From positions 1-7,069 of the forward strand of contig JAGWML010000161.1 in NCBI GenBank assembly GCA_028873155.1: a stretch of 7,069 nucleotides of DNA, read 5' to 3'. This document shows, piece by piece, positions 1-6,403 of the stretch. This DNA is from Acidobacteriota bacterium (GTDB taxonomy: Bacteria > Acidobacteriota > Terriglobia > Terriglobales > Acidobacteriaceae). The translations under genes were made by a program, and so were the position numbers. Under the pieces are notes generated by a model. That model did no database searches. It was not told the DNA's origin and was given only the letters and a program-made list of their open reading frames with translations. The stretch's first letter is position 1; each line of letters starts with the position of its first letter.

Positions 1-2
1 TT

Positions 3-80
3 GAAATCTCTGCACTCACCACTCCGCTTGGGCTGGTGACGATAGCACCCAGCGGTAATTCTGATCTGACACCATTGTAA
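3..80 (+). CDS. Possible C-terminal end of a plus-strand protein cut by the left window edge
   Basis: Frame 3 is open from the first base of the window to a TAA at 78-80 and encodes about 25 residues, including the stretch TTPLGLVTIAPSGNSDLTPL just before the stop. The other two plus frames stop early. The composition (beta-prone, Thr/Pro/Gly/Ser-rich) could be the tail of an extracellular or Ig-like domain, but the piece is too short to assign a family. It would converge on the hydrolase gene whose stop lies at 91, leaving about 10 bp between the two stops. An open frame of 25 codons in GC-rich DNA is weak evidence by itself. Confidence 0.35.
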   Translation, partial: EISALTTPLGLVTIAPSGNSDLTPL

Positions 81-90
81 TCGACTTTAT

Positions 91-1086
91 CTAAAAGCAA
101 ACAGAAGAAAGGGGATGGTGTTGCTCAGCCAGCAACAACCGGTTCGCCAGCAGGCTCTCTCTTCCTGCCAGCGCGCGCTCTGCTGAAATCCTCGCCAGCT
201 CCGGAAGATTATTGCTCTCAGACAGATGCGCCAGAATCACATAGGCTGCCTGCCCGTCGTATTCCTGCTCCAGAAACTCCGCCGTCGCGTCATTCGACAG
301 GTGCCCCACTCGCGACATCACCCGTTGCTTGACGCTCCACGGGTATGGCCCATCCCGCAACATCTCCAAGTCGTGGTTACTCTCCAGCAGCAGCAGATCC
401 AGCCCCTTGAGCATCGCCTTCACATTTGGCGTCACATAGCCCAGGTCCGTCGCCACCCCCAGCCGCACACCTTCGGCCTCCAACACAAATCCCACCGGGT
501 CGGTCGCATCGTGCGGAATCGTAAAAGGATGAATCACGACATCCCCAATCTGGAAGGCTTTCCCAGCCTCAAAGTACTCCACTGCCGGCAACCAGGTCGG
601 ATCCTTCACGGGACTATCGTGAGCAGCCTGCTTCGTCTCCTGCTCTGGCGCTTCTGCTGAACACGTCCCATTCACCGTAACGCCATCCGCCTCGTCCAGT
701 TCCCCCTCCGCCGTATCAGCATCGGCCTCTGCCTGTCGCGCCGCCGCCTGCTGCCGGCACTGATCCAGCCACTGCGCATACGTCATCTGCCGCCGCGGCA
801 TCAGCCACCGCATCCAGGCACGGTGCGTTCCCTCTGTGAAATACACGGGAATCCCCAGCTTCCGCGCCGTCACCGCCAGCCCGTTCACATGGTCCTGATG
901 CTCGTGCGTCACCACAATCGCGTCCAGCGTCGCCGGATCTTCTCCCGCCAGCTTCATCCGCCGGAACAGCTCGCGGCAGCTCAAGCCCGCGTCCACCAGA
1001 ATTCGCGTCTGCCCTCCGGTCACAACCGTGCTGTTCCCCTTGGAGCCCGACGACAATACGGTGAACCGAACCATACCAGTGAGCAT
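91..1086 (-). CDS. YycJ/WalJ-type MBL-fold metallohydrolase (putative 5'-exonuclease)
   Basis: This is a 331-residue metallo-beta-lactamase-fold hydrolase of the YycJ/WalJ group; characterised Bacillus members act as DNA 5'-exonucleases. Visible are the N-terminal strand motif LSSGSKGNST, the metal-binding THEHQDH (residues 60-66; H61, H63, D65, H66), IPHDA (H192), TDLGY (D214), ESNHD (H238), VGHLSND (H262) and ILAHLSESNN (H287), in the order typical of the family. Residues about 94-167 form an acidic, Ala/Gln/Glu-rich insertion absent from shorter relatives of about 260 residues. The frame also opens at a TTG at 1095. I prefer the ATG at 1084-1086, which has an AGGG nine bases upstream; the ATG at 1072-1074 fits the usual family N-terminus equally well but lacks a ribosome binding site. 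No walRK-type two-component genes adjoin it, so a link to wall regulation is not supported here. It is cytoplasmic, with no signal peptide. Confidence 0.88.
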   Translation of the reverse strand: MLTGMVRFTVLSSGSKGNSTVVTGGQTRILVDAGLSCRELFRRMKLAGEDPATLDAIVVTHEHQDHVNGLAVTARKLGIPVYFTEGTHRAWMRWLMPRRQMTYAQWLDQCRQQAAARQAEADADTAEGELDEADGVTVNGTCSAEAPEQETKQAAHDSPVKDPTWLPAVEYFEAGKAFQIGDVVIHPFTIPHDATDPVGFVLEAEGVRLGVATDLGYVTPNVKAMLKGLDLLLLESNHDLEMLRDGPYPWSVKQRVMSRVGHLSNDATAEFLEQEYDGQAAYVILAHLSESNNLPELARISAERALAGRESLLANRLLLAEQHHPLSSVCF

Positions 1087-1260
1087 ACCGCGCAACCCTG
1101 TGCATCGCGAGGCCGCCTGTTAACTCTCCCGGAACCGCCCCATCTTCGTTTCGATCCCTACCCGTCCCCGCGTCGCTCCCGCTATTCTGGTACGCAGGCT
1201 GCGGTCTCCGCTCCGGGCCTTCACGCAAATCCTGCTCGTCCTCAGAGGGAGTCAAACTGC
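1087..1260. promoter_or_regulatory. Divergent intergenic region between the hydrolase and the heme-c/toroid gene
   Basis: These 174 bp separate two genes transcribed away from each other, so promoters for both must lie here or extend into the coding ends. I see a TATTCT at 1183-1188 that could serve as a plus-strand -10 box, but no convincing -35 hexamer at the right distance and no clear minus-strand promoter. A small inverted repeat (GCGG-TCT-CCGC, 1201-1211) is too short to name as an operator. The region is C-rich on the plus strand and contains no open frame I would call a gene. Confidence 0.4.
1245..1251 (+). promoter_or_regulatory. Ribosome binding site setting the start of the heme-c/toroid gene
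   Basis: GAGGGAG lies nine bases before the ATG at 1261. The reading frame stays open upstream to 823, antisense to the hydrolase gene, so this site together with the signal peptide that follows it marks 1261 as the real start rather than any upstream codon. Confidence 0.75.
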
Positions 1261-2385
1261 ATGCAACTTCCCCGCCGCTCGTCCGTAATCCTGATTGCGC
1301 TGGCGCTTGCCCTCTGCGCGCTTGCAGTATCTCCTGACACCACCGTCCACGCAGCCTCCAAACCGGAGACCGTCCCACCGTCATGGAACCCGCAGGCAGC
1401 CGCGCGCTATCTTGACTCCCGCGAGATCTACTGGCAAAGCTGGGATCGAGCACAAAAAGATCAGGGAACGGTGTGCGTCTCCTGTCACACCCAGGCGCCG
1501 TATGCGCTGGCGCGCCCGCTCATGCGCAGTGAACTGAAAGAGCAGGACCCGACCGCCGCGGAACAGGCCATGCTGGCCAGCATTCAAAAGCGCGTCCGCA
1601 TGTGGAATACGGTCCTTCCGTTTTACAGCGACGCCCAGTACGGAACCGGCAAGGAAGCACAGTCCCGTGCGGCCGAATCGGTGCTGAACGCAGTCATCCT
1701 TCTCAGCTATGACTCCCACCATCTCAGCGACTCCACGCGCACCGCGTTGGACAATGCCTGGGCCCTGCAGTTGCAAAGTGGACCCGATGTCGGCGCATGG
1801 AACTGGCAGAACTTCGATTACGCGCCCTGGGAATCAAACGAATCGCAATATCACTGGGCAGCGCTGATGGCTGTCGCGGTTGCCGCGGCGCCAGACAACT
1901 ATCGCAACAATCCCAATGTCGTCGGCCATCTGGCCGCGCTGCGCGTCTATCTCACCACCCACTATCAGACCCAGCCTCTGTTGAACAGGATTGTCGTCCT
2001 CTGGGCTTCAGCGCAGTTCCCCGCTCTGCTGTCACCCGCACAGCGCAAGAGCCTGCTCAAGGAGATCTACGCTCAACAGCACGAGGACGGCGGCTGGAGT
2101 CTGACTGACCTGGGCACATGGCAGCGCCGCGACAAAACCTCTCTTGAGACGCGCGCAGACGGCTATGCAACAGGCATTGCAGTCCTGGCTCTCGAAGAGA
2201 ATCACGCCGTAAATACTTATTTGCAGCGCGGCGTTGCGTGGCTTGAAGCCAATCAGGACAGGACCACGGGCGCATGGCCTGCCTGGTCGCTCAACAAAAA
2301 CCGCGATCCAGGTTCCAACGTCGGACAGTTTATGAGCGATGCGGCGACGGCCTACGCAGTTCTGGCGCTCGAAAACAAGCCGTAG
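1261..2385 (+). CDS. Secreted c-type heme (CxxCH) protein with terpene-cyclase-like alpha/alpha-toroid repeats
   Basis: This 374-residue protein begins with a Sec signal peptide: MQLPRRSS, a hydrophobic core at residues 9-24, and a likely cleavage at VHA-AS near residue 31. A single CVSCH at 72-76 is the classic motif for covalent heme c, so the mature protein should be extracytoplasmic and need the cytochrome c maturation machinery. The remainder is helical and carries QW-type repeats of the squalene cyclase/prenyltransferase fold: Q172 to GAW180, QQHEDGGW (272-279) and GVAWLEANQDRTTGAW (324-339, a near-perfect match). An aromatic segment NWQNFDYAPWES spans 181-192. I see no DxDD cyclase acid motif, so catalysis as a cyclase is doubtful. 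An electron-transfer or binding role is possible, but the function is unknown. The start is fixed by the ribosome binding site at 1245-1251. The gene converges on the sensor kinase gene with a 5-bp gap. Confidence 0.85.
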   Translation: MQLPRRSSVILIALALALCALAVSPDTTVHAASKPETVPPSWNPQAAARYLDSREIYWQSWDRAQKDQGTVCVSCHTQAPYALARPLMRSELKEQDPTAAEQAMLASIQKRVRMWNTVLPFYSDAQYGTGKEAQSRAAESVLNAVILLSYDSHHLSDSTRTALDNAWALQLQSGPDVGAWNWQNFDYAPWESNESQYHWAALMAVAVAAAPDNYRNNPNVVGHLAALRVYLTTHYQTQPLLNRIVVLWASAQFPALLSPAQRKSLLKEIYAQQHEDGGWSLTDLGTWQRRDKTSLETRADGYATGIAVLALEENHAVNTYLQRGVAWLEANQDRTTGAWPAWSLNKNRDPGSNVGQFMSDAATAYAVLALENKP

Positions 2386-2390
2386 CCCGC

Positions 2391-3692
2391 TCACCGCGCA
2401 GGAAGGTCAATCGACACCAGCGTGCCCCGTCCAGGGCTGCTGACCACGTTGAACTGTGCATCATTGCCGTAGAGCACCTCCAGCCGCTCCTGCACATTCT
2501 TCATGCCGATGCCCGCGCCCGTTCGACGCAGCGCAGTCTCCGGCCGGTTGCCCATGCCCACTCCGTCATCGGCCACCTCGATGTGCACCCGGTCCCCTTC
2601 CAGGCGGCTCCGCACCGTCACCGTCCCGCCATGAATGCGCGGCTCGAGCCCATGCTTGATGCTGTTCTCAATCAGCGGTTGCAGCAGAATACTCGGCACC
2701 ATCACCTCCAGCGTGCGCGGATCGATATCCTTCTCCACGCGCAGCTTCTCCGGCCCGAACCGCACCACCTCGATGTCCAAATAGTCGTCGGTAAAGCTCA
2801 GCTCCTCGCGCAGCGGCACATAGCTGTCGTGATCTTTCAGCAGGGCCCGCAGAATATTTGCCAGCTTCACCGTCATCTCGCGCGCCAGTTCCGGCTTCAC
2901 CCGTACAAGCGAGGCAATCGAGTTCAGCGTATTGAACAGAAAGTGCGGATTGATCTGCCGCTGTAGCGCGTCCAGGCGGGCCTCCAGCAACATCCGCTTC
3001 TGCTCTTCCAGCGTGATCTCGATGCGCAGCGCGTTCCACACCTTCAGTGCAATTCCCACCACCATCGGCGCGCAGAGCCACACCAGCACCTGCAGGCCCA
3101 AAACGCCCGTGTTGAGGGCAAACAGCCACCTCGGCCCGGTTCGGTGCGGCAGGTTCCGCGCAATCCACTCGCGGCAAATCTCCAATGCCGCAATCAGAAA
3201 CAGCATCAGAATCTGCCGGTCAATCCGCGGCTTGCGCAGGTTGCGCCGGATCCATCGGTACAGGCTGAGATCGATAAATGGAGTAAACGACCAGATCTCC
3301 TCGGGCTCCACGACCCAGCTCAACACTCCAGCGGCCAGCCCCAGCAGCGCATTGAACGGAAGCGTCAGGTACTCGTGATGCAGCACCGCTGGAACCGACA
3401 GCACCGCGCCGCCCAGGGCCGCCCATCCCGGCCCCAGCAGAAGCCCCAGCAGAATCACCGTCTCAAACGCAATATCCGCTGCCAGAAAATTCGGCACCTC
3501 GATCCGCACCCAGACGCCCAGCGTCAGCGGCACCAGAAAAAACGCCAGCAGCGCAGCGGTTTCCCGATGCCGCCTCTGCTCGGCAAACAGCAGCCGCTGA
3601 AACGTGCGCGACCGTGCCAGCGCGCTGGCCACCGCCGCAGCCACGCCCAGCTTCACCAGCAGCGTAATCAGAATCAGTCTGTTATCGAGCAC
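2391..3692 (-). CDS. LytS-family sensor histidine kinase, membrane-bound
   Basis: A 433-residue sensor kinase. Residues about 6-220 hold several hydrophobic segments (roughly 6-26, 45-62, 73-104, 113-128, 161-173, 190-219) resembling the 5TM-LYT sensor region, including LLLGPGWAALGG. A linker rich in Glu, Arg and Leu (about 223-245) leads to the His_kinase domain with the H-box QINPHFLFNTLNSIASL; H250 is the expected phosphoacceptor. The HATPase domain shows the N-box PLIENSIKHG (339-348), VADDGVGM (373-380) and GAGIGMKNVQERL (392-404), so it appears catalytically complete. The start is a GTG at 3690-3692 with only a weak GAGTGG upstream. It lies 39 bp downstream of the acetyltransferase gene on the same strand and may be cotranscribed with it. 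Family members usually pair with a LytTR response regulator; none is present in this window. The signal sensed is unknown. Confidence 0.92.
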   Translation of the reverse strand: MLDNRLILITLLVKLGVAAAVASALARSRTFQRLLFAEQRRHRETAALLAFFLVPLTLGVWVRIEVPNFLAADIAFETVILLGLLLGPGWAALGGAVLSVPAVLHHEYLTLPFNALLGLAAGVLSWVVEPEEIWSFTPFIDLSLYRWIRRNLRKPRIDRQILMLFLIAALEICREWIARNLPHRTGPRWLFALNTGVLGLQVLVWLCAPMVVGIALKVWNALRIEITLEEQKRMLLEARLDALQRQINPHFLFNTLNSIASLVRVKPELAREMTVKLANILRALLKDHDSYVPLREELSFTDDYLDIEVVRFGPEKLRVEKDIDPRTLEVMVPSILLQPLIENSIKHGLEPRIHGGTVTVRSRLEGDRVHIEVADDGVGMGNRPETALRRTGAGIGMKNVQERLEVLYGNDAQFNVVSSPGRGTLVSIDLPAR

Positions 3693-3731
3693 GCAACCAC
3701 TCTATCGCGCCGCGCCTGATGCGTACGCCCC

Positions 3732-4205
3732 TCACAGCACTTTGCGGATACACACCGCACCCGTCTTCGCCTGATCGGCGTACGGCTCGGTCCGCTCAAA
3801 TCCCATCTGCTCATACAGAGCCAGCGCCTCCCGCATAACCGGCATGGTGTCCGCCACCAGCTCCGCATATCCTGCGGCGCGCGCCTCGCTCATCACCCAC
3901 TCCACGAGCCTACGCCCGAGCTTCTGCCCTCGAAATGCCGGACGTACGTAGAGCCGCTTGAATTCGCCTCGCCGCTCATCCAGTCTCCGCAACGCAATAC
4001 ACGCAGCCGGTTCGTCCTCGTCCCACGCCACCGCCAGCCGTCCATCCGGCATCGCATACCGCCCCGGCAATCCCGCGACTTCCTCGCCGAAGTTCTGAAA
4101 ACACGGCGCAAATCCGAACGACTGCCAGTACTCCTCAAACAGCGCCCGGGCAGCGGCAAACGCAGCCTCCTCCTCCGCAATCCGGATCTCCACATCCCTT
4201 GCCAT
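3732..4205 (-). CDS. GNAT-family N-acetyltransferase
   Basis: A 157-residue single-domain acetyltransferase of the GNAT superfamily, predicted to move an acetyl group from acetyl-CoA to an amine on an unknown substrate. The acetyl-CoA pyrophosphate-binding motif A is clear: LYVRPAFRGQKLGRR (85-99), with RGQKLG as the Q/R-x-x-G-x-G/A loop, followed by the helix VEWVMSEARAAGY. Motif B is YEQMGFERTEPY (131-142). The N-terminal half (IRIAEEEAAFAAARALFEEY) fits the opening strand and helix of the fold. The open frame extends far upstream antisense to ribA, but the ATG at 4203-4205 has GAGGAG seven bases before it and gives the normal family length. It is cytoplasmic, with no signal peptide. It is divergent from ribA and sits immediately upstream of the sensor kinase in the same direction. 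Confidence 0.88.
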   Translation of the reverse strand: MARDVEIRIAEEEAAFAAARALFEEYWQSFGFAPCFQNFGEEVAGLPGRYAMPDGRLAVAWDEDEPAACIALRRLDERRGEFKRLYVRPAFRGQKLGRRLVEWVMSEARAAGYAELVADTMPVMREALALYEQMGFERTEPYADQAKTGAVCIRKVL

Positions 4206-4212
4206 GCAGCCA

Positions 4213-4218
4213 CTCCTC
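4213..4218 (-). promoter_or_regulatory. Ribosome binding site fixing the acetyltransferase start
   Basis: On the minus strand GAGGAG stands seven bases before the ATG at 4205. This decides the start, since the frame remains open for another 264 codons upstream through antisense ribA sequence. Confidence 0.75.
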
Positions 4219-4286
4219 GACCGACTCTCAGACGGCGGCGTCCACCGTTCTGCCCCCCGCGTGAGATGGACCAACATATCACGCCG

Positions 4287-4292
4287 TAAAAT
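4287..4292 (+). promoter_or_regulatory. Putative -10 box giving a leaderless ribA transcript
   Basis: TAAAAT at 4287-4292 is a close match to the bacterial -10 consensus and ends six bases before the ribA ATG at 4299. A start of transcription at the usual distance would fall on or next to the A of the ATG. No Shine-Dalgarno sequence occurs in the bases between or just upstream, which supports a leaderless message. No good -35 hexamer is visible about 17 bp further up. Confidence 0.5.
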
Positions 4293-4298
4293 ACAAGT

Positions 4299-4973
4299 AT
4301 GCCTTTGGAAAGCGTTCAAAAAGTCGCCGAGGCCGATTTCCCTTCGCGCTGGGGACACTTCCGCATCCTCGGCTTTGAGGGCCGGCTCTCCGCACCGCAA
4401 CCCTGCAGTTCGGACGCAGCCTCGGCGCAATCCGCCCCGCAACCCGCCATTGAGGGCCTCGTTGCTCTCGTCATGGGTGACATCCACGCTACGCCGCCGC
4501 TCGTCCGCATTCACTCGCAGTGCCTCACCGGCGACGTCTTCGGTTCCCTCCGCTGCGACTGCCGCCTCCAGCTGGAACTCGCGCTCGAAAAAATCGGCGA
4601 AGCTGGCGCAGGCATCCTTCTCTACGAGCAGCAGGAAGGCCGCGGGATCGGCCTCATGGCCAAGCTCCGCGCCTACGAACTGCAGGACCATGGCCGCGAC
4701 ACCGTCGAGGCCAATGAGGAACTGGGCTACGCCGCCGATTGCCGCGCCTACGAAATGCCTGCCGCAGTCCTCAACCTCATGGGCGTCCGCAGCGTCCGCC
4801 TCATCACCAATAACCCCGACAAAGTCGCCGCACTCGAATCCGCCGGCATCGCTGTCTCCGAGCGCGTCTCCGCCGAAGTCGTACCGCAGGAAACCTTCGA
4901 GCGCTACCTTCGCACCAAGCAGGAGAAGATGGGCCACTTCCTCGAAAATCTCAACGAGATCAAGGCGATGTAA
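4299..4973 (+). CDS. ribA: GTP cyclohydrolase II (stand-alone RibA)
   Basis: This 224-residue enzyme opens the imidazole ring of GTP to give 2,5-diamino-6-(5-phosphoribosylamino)pyrimidin-4(3H)-one, formate and pyrophosphate, the first step of riboflavin and FAD synthesis. The zinc ligands are C75, C86 and C88 in CLTGDVFGSLRCDC, flanked by the GTP-binding RIHSQ. Other family signatures are YEQQEGRGIGL (109-119), RAYELQDHGRDTVEANEELG, the catalytic D147 and R149 in AADCRAY (aligned by eye to E. coli D126 and R128), and LITNNPDK (168-174 region). The C-terminus TKQEKMGHFLEN is typical. It is monofunctional: there is no RibB domain. Compared with E. coli RibA it has an extra Ala/Ser/Pro/Gln-rich loop near 31-50. 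Translation probably starts at the first ATG of a leaderless transcript. It is transcribed alone, ending at the hairpin at 5003-5048, with no other riboflavin genes nearby. Confidence 0.96.
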   Translation: MPLESVQKVAEADFPSRWGHFRILGFEGRLSAPQPCSSDAASAQSAPQPAIEGLVALVMGDIHATPPLVRIHSQCLTGDVFGSLRCDCRLQLELALEKIGEAGAGILLYEQQEGRGIGLMAKLRAYELQDHGRDTVEANEELGYAADCRAYEMPAAVLNLMGVRSVRLITNNPDKVAALESAGIAVSERVSAEVVPQETFERYLRTKQEKMGHFLENLNEIKAM

Positions 4974-5002
4974 TCCGCCGCCTTTTTCAATCCGCAAGAG
5001 AG

Positions 5003-5048
5003 ATGCCCGATGCGCGACTTGCTCTCAAGACGCAGCATCGGGCATTTT
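5003..5048 (+). terminator. Intrinsic terminator downstream of ribA
   Basis: ATGCCCGATGC (5003-5013) pairs perfectly with GCATCGGGCAT (5035-5045). The stem continues inside: GCG (5014-5016) pairs with CGC (5031-5033) beside one bulged A, then an A-A mismatch, then CTTG (5018-5021) pairs with CAAG (5026-5029) around a CTCT loop. That makes about 18 base pairs, followed by a short TTTT at 5045-5048. It lies 30 bp past the ribA stop. The T-run is short, and the opposite strand continues with CTCTCTTG, so it may also slow transcripts leaving the glutamate dehydrogenase gene. Confidence 0.85.
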
Positions 5049-5077
5049 GCTTCACACCCGGGTATCAGAACGTATCT

Positions 5078-6349
5078 CTACGGATAAATTCCGCGAATCT
5101 GCACTGCCTCCGCCACGCGCCCGATGCCCAGCATGTTCGCCGCAATCCGCATCGGCACAGCGCTCTCCTCGTGAATCTTCAGCACGTCGCGAAATGCCGT
5201 CTTCATCACGCGCTCCAGCCGGCTGTAGACATCCTGTGCCTCCCAGAACAGGTGCTGCTCGTCCTGCACCCACTCGAAGTACGAAACCGTCACGCCCCCC
5301 GCGTTGCACAAAATATCAGGAATGATAAAAACACCCTTGGCCTCCAGAATCCGGTCAGCCTCCGGAGTCAACGGCCCATTTGCGGCTTCGGCAACAATCC
5401 GTGCGCGAACAGCCTCGGCGTTGACGCCATCAATCGCGTTCTCCAGCGCCGCCGGAACCAGGATGTCGCATCGCATCGCGAGCAGTTCCGCCGGGCGGAT
5501 ATTCTCTGCTTCGGGGAATCCCTCCACATGCCGTGTCAACGCCTTCAAATGCAGCAGGTTGGGAATGTCCAGCCCATGCTCGTTGTAGACGCAGCCCGTT
5601 GAGTCGCTCACCGCAATCACCTTGGCGCCGGCGTCATGCAGCATTTGCGCCGCAATCGAGCCTGCATTGCCAAAGCCCTGCACGGCCACGGTTGCGCCTC
5701 TGAGCGGCATGTGCAGATGCTCGCACGCGCTCCCGATCGTGTAGAAAACGCCGCGCCCCGTCGCTTCACTGCGTCCCAGCGAACCGCCCAGGCACACCGG
5801 CTTGCCCGTCACTACGCCCGGAATCGGATACCCCTTCGTCATGCTGTACGTGTCCATGATCCACGCCATCGTCTGCGGATTCGTGTACACGTCCGGCGCC
5901 GGAATATCCCGCTCCGGCCCGATCAGCGGCAAGATCGCGCTCGTATAGCGTCGCGTCATCCTCTCCAGCTCGCCTTCCGACATGTGCTTCGGGTCGCAGG
6001 TCACGCCACCCTTGCCGCCGCCAAACGGAATGTTCACTACCGCGCACTTCCACGTCATCCACGTGGCCAGCGCCTTCACCTCGTCCAGCGTCACCTGCGG
6101 GTGATACCGGATTCCGCCTTTCGCCGGGCCCCGCACCGAGCTGTGCTGCACCCGGTATCCCTCAAATCTATGAATCCTGCCATCGTCCATCCGCACCGGA
6201 ACCGACACCGTCAGCACACGCTCCGGATACTTGATCATCTCCCGCGTATCGCTCTTCAGCTCCAGCGCATCCGCCGCCGTATCGAAATTCTGCAGCGCCG
6301 ACTCGTACGCATTTGTGATTGCCTTCGTCTTTGACGTGGTCGTTGCCAT
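5078..6349 (-). CDS. Glutamate dehydrogenase
   Basis: A 423-residue hexameric-type glutamate dehydrogenase of the usual bacterial length, interconverting glutamate with 2-oxoglutarate and ammonium using NAD(P). The substrate domain holds RGPAKGGIRYHP (73-84; K77), WKCAV (K101) and the signature IPFGGGKGGV with catalytic K113, then DIPAPDVYTN with D153 as the likely catalytic acid. GRSEATGRGV (192-201) leads into the Rossmann domain with VQGFGNAG (223-230, GxGxxG). The second strand ends in VSDS (247-250), which leans towards NAD, though cofactor choice cannot be settled by eye. ILCNAGGVTVSYFEW (346-360) closes the active site. The ATG at 6347-6349 has a full AAGGAGG seven bases upstream. The gene follows the aminotransferase on the same strand after 54 bp with no evident terminator, suggesting cotranscription. 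It converges with ribA. I withhold a symbol because gdhA, gudB and rocG cannot be told apart here. Confidence 0.96.
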   Translation of the reverse strand: MATTTSKTKAITNAYESALQNFDTAADALELKSDTREMIKYPERVLTVSVPVRMDDGRIHRFEGYRVQHSSVRGPAKGGIRYHPQVTLDEVKALATWMTWKCAVVNIPFGGGKGGVTCDPKHMSEGELERMTRRYTSAILPLIGPERDIPAPDVYTNPQTMAWIMDTYSMTKGYPIPGVVTGKPVCLGGSLGRSEATGRGVFYTIGSACEHLHMPLRGATVAVQGFGNAGSIAAQMLHDAGAKVIAVSDSTGCVYNEHGLDIPNLLHLKALTRHVEGFPEAENIRPAELLAMRCDILVPAALENAIDGVNAEAVRARIVAEAANGPLTPEADRILEAKGVFIIPDILCNAGGVTVSYFEWVQDEQHLFWEAQDVYSRLERVMKTAFRDVLKIHEESAVPMRIAANMLGIGRVAEAVQIRGIYP

Positions 6350-6356
6350 CGTGTTT

Positions 6357-6363
6357 CCTCCTT
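6357..6363 (-). promoter_or_regulatory. Consensus ribosome binding site of glutamate dehydrogenase
   Basis: The minus strand reads AAGGAGG seven bases before the ATG at 6349, a full match to the anti-16S consensus and the strongest ribosome binding site in the window. This suggests high translation of the dehydrogenase even if transcription comes through the upstream aminotransferase gene. Confidence 0.8.
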
Positions 6364-6403
6364 GGCTCCCTCAACGTCGCGTGGGGTCCATGGCGCTTCC
6401 CAC

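Noticed and set aside
32..53. Imperfect hairpin (GCTGGTG / CACCCAGC) near the left edge as a terminator for the hydrolase gene
   Set aside because: The stem is only 7 bp with a bulge, neither strand has a following T-run, and it overlaps the possible coding tail of the plus-strand gene.
823..1260. Upstream in-frame extension of the heme-c/toroid gene
   Set aside because: Its first part is antisense to the hydrolase and its translation is arginine/histidine/proline-rich shadow sequence. The ribosome binding site and signal peptide place the start at 1261.
3144..3719. Plus-strand open frame antisense to the sensor kinase
   Set aside because: The translation is Gln/Arg/His-rich with no fold-like pattern, while the minus strand encodes clear membrane segments and kinase motifs.
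4206..4997. Long minus-strand open frame antisense to ribA, continuous with the acetyltransferase frame
   Set aside because: It mirrors the codon structure of the well-conserved ribA gene, resembles no protein family I recognise, and the acetyltransferase has its own strong ribosome binding site and start at 4205. High GC content keeps antisense frames open.
5636..6334. Plus-strand 232-residue open frame inside glutamate dehydrogenase
   Set aside because: It is an Arg/His-rich antisense shadow of a strongly conserved enzyme, with no ribosome binding site or recognisable domain.
6380..6403. Short inverted repeat GTGGG/CCCAC between ilvE and glutamate dehydrogenase
   Set aside because: Only 5 bp of stem and no T-run; too weak to call a terminator or operator.
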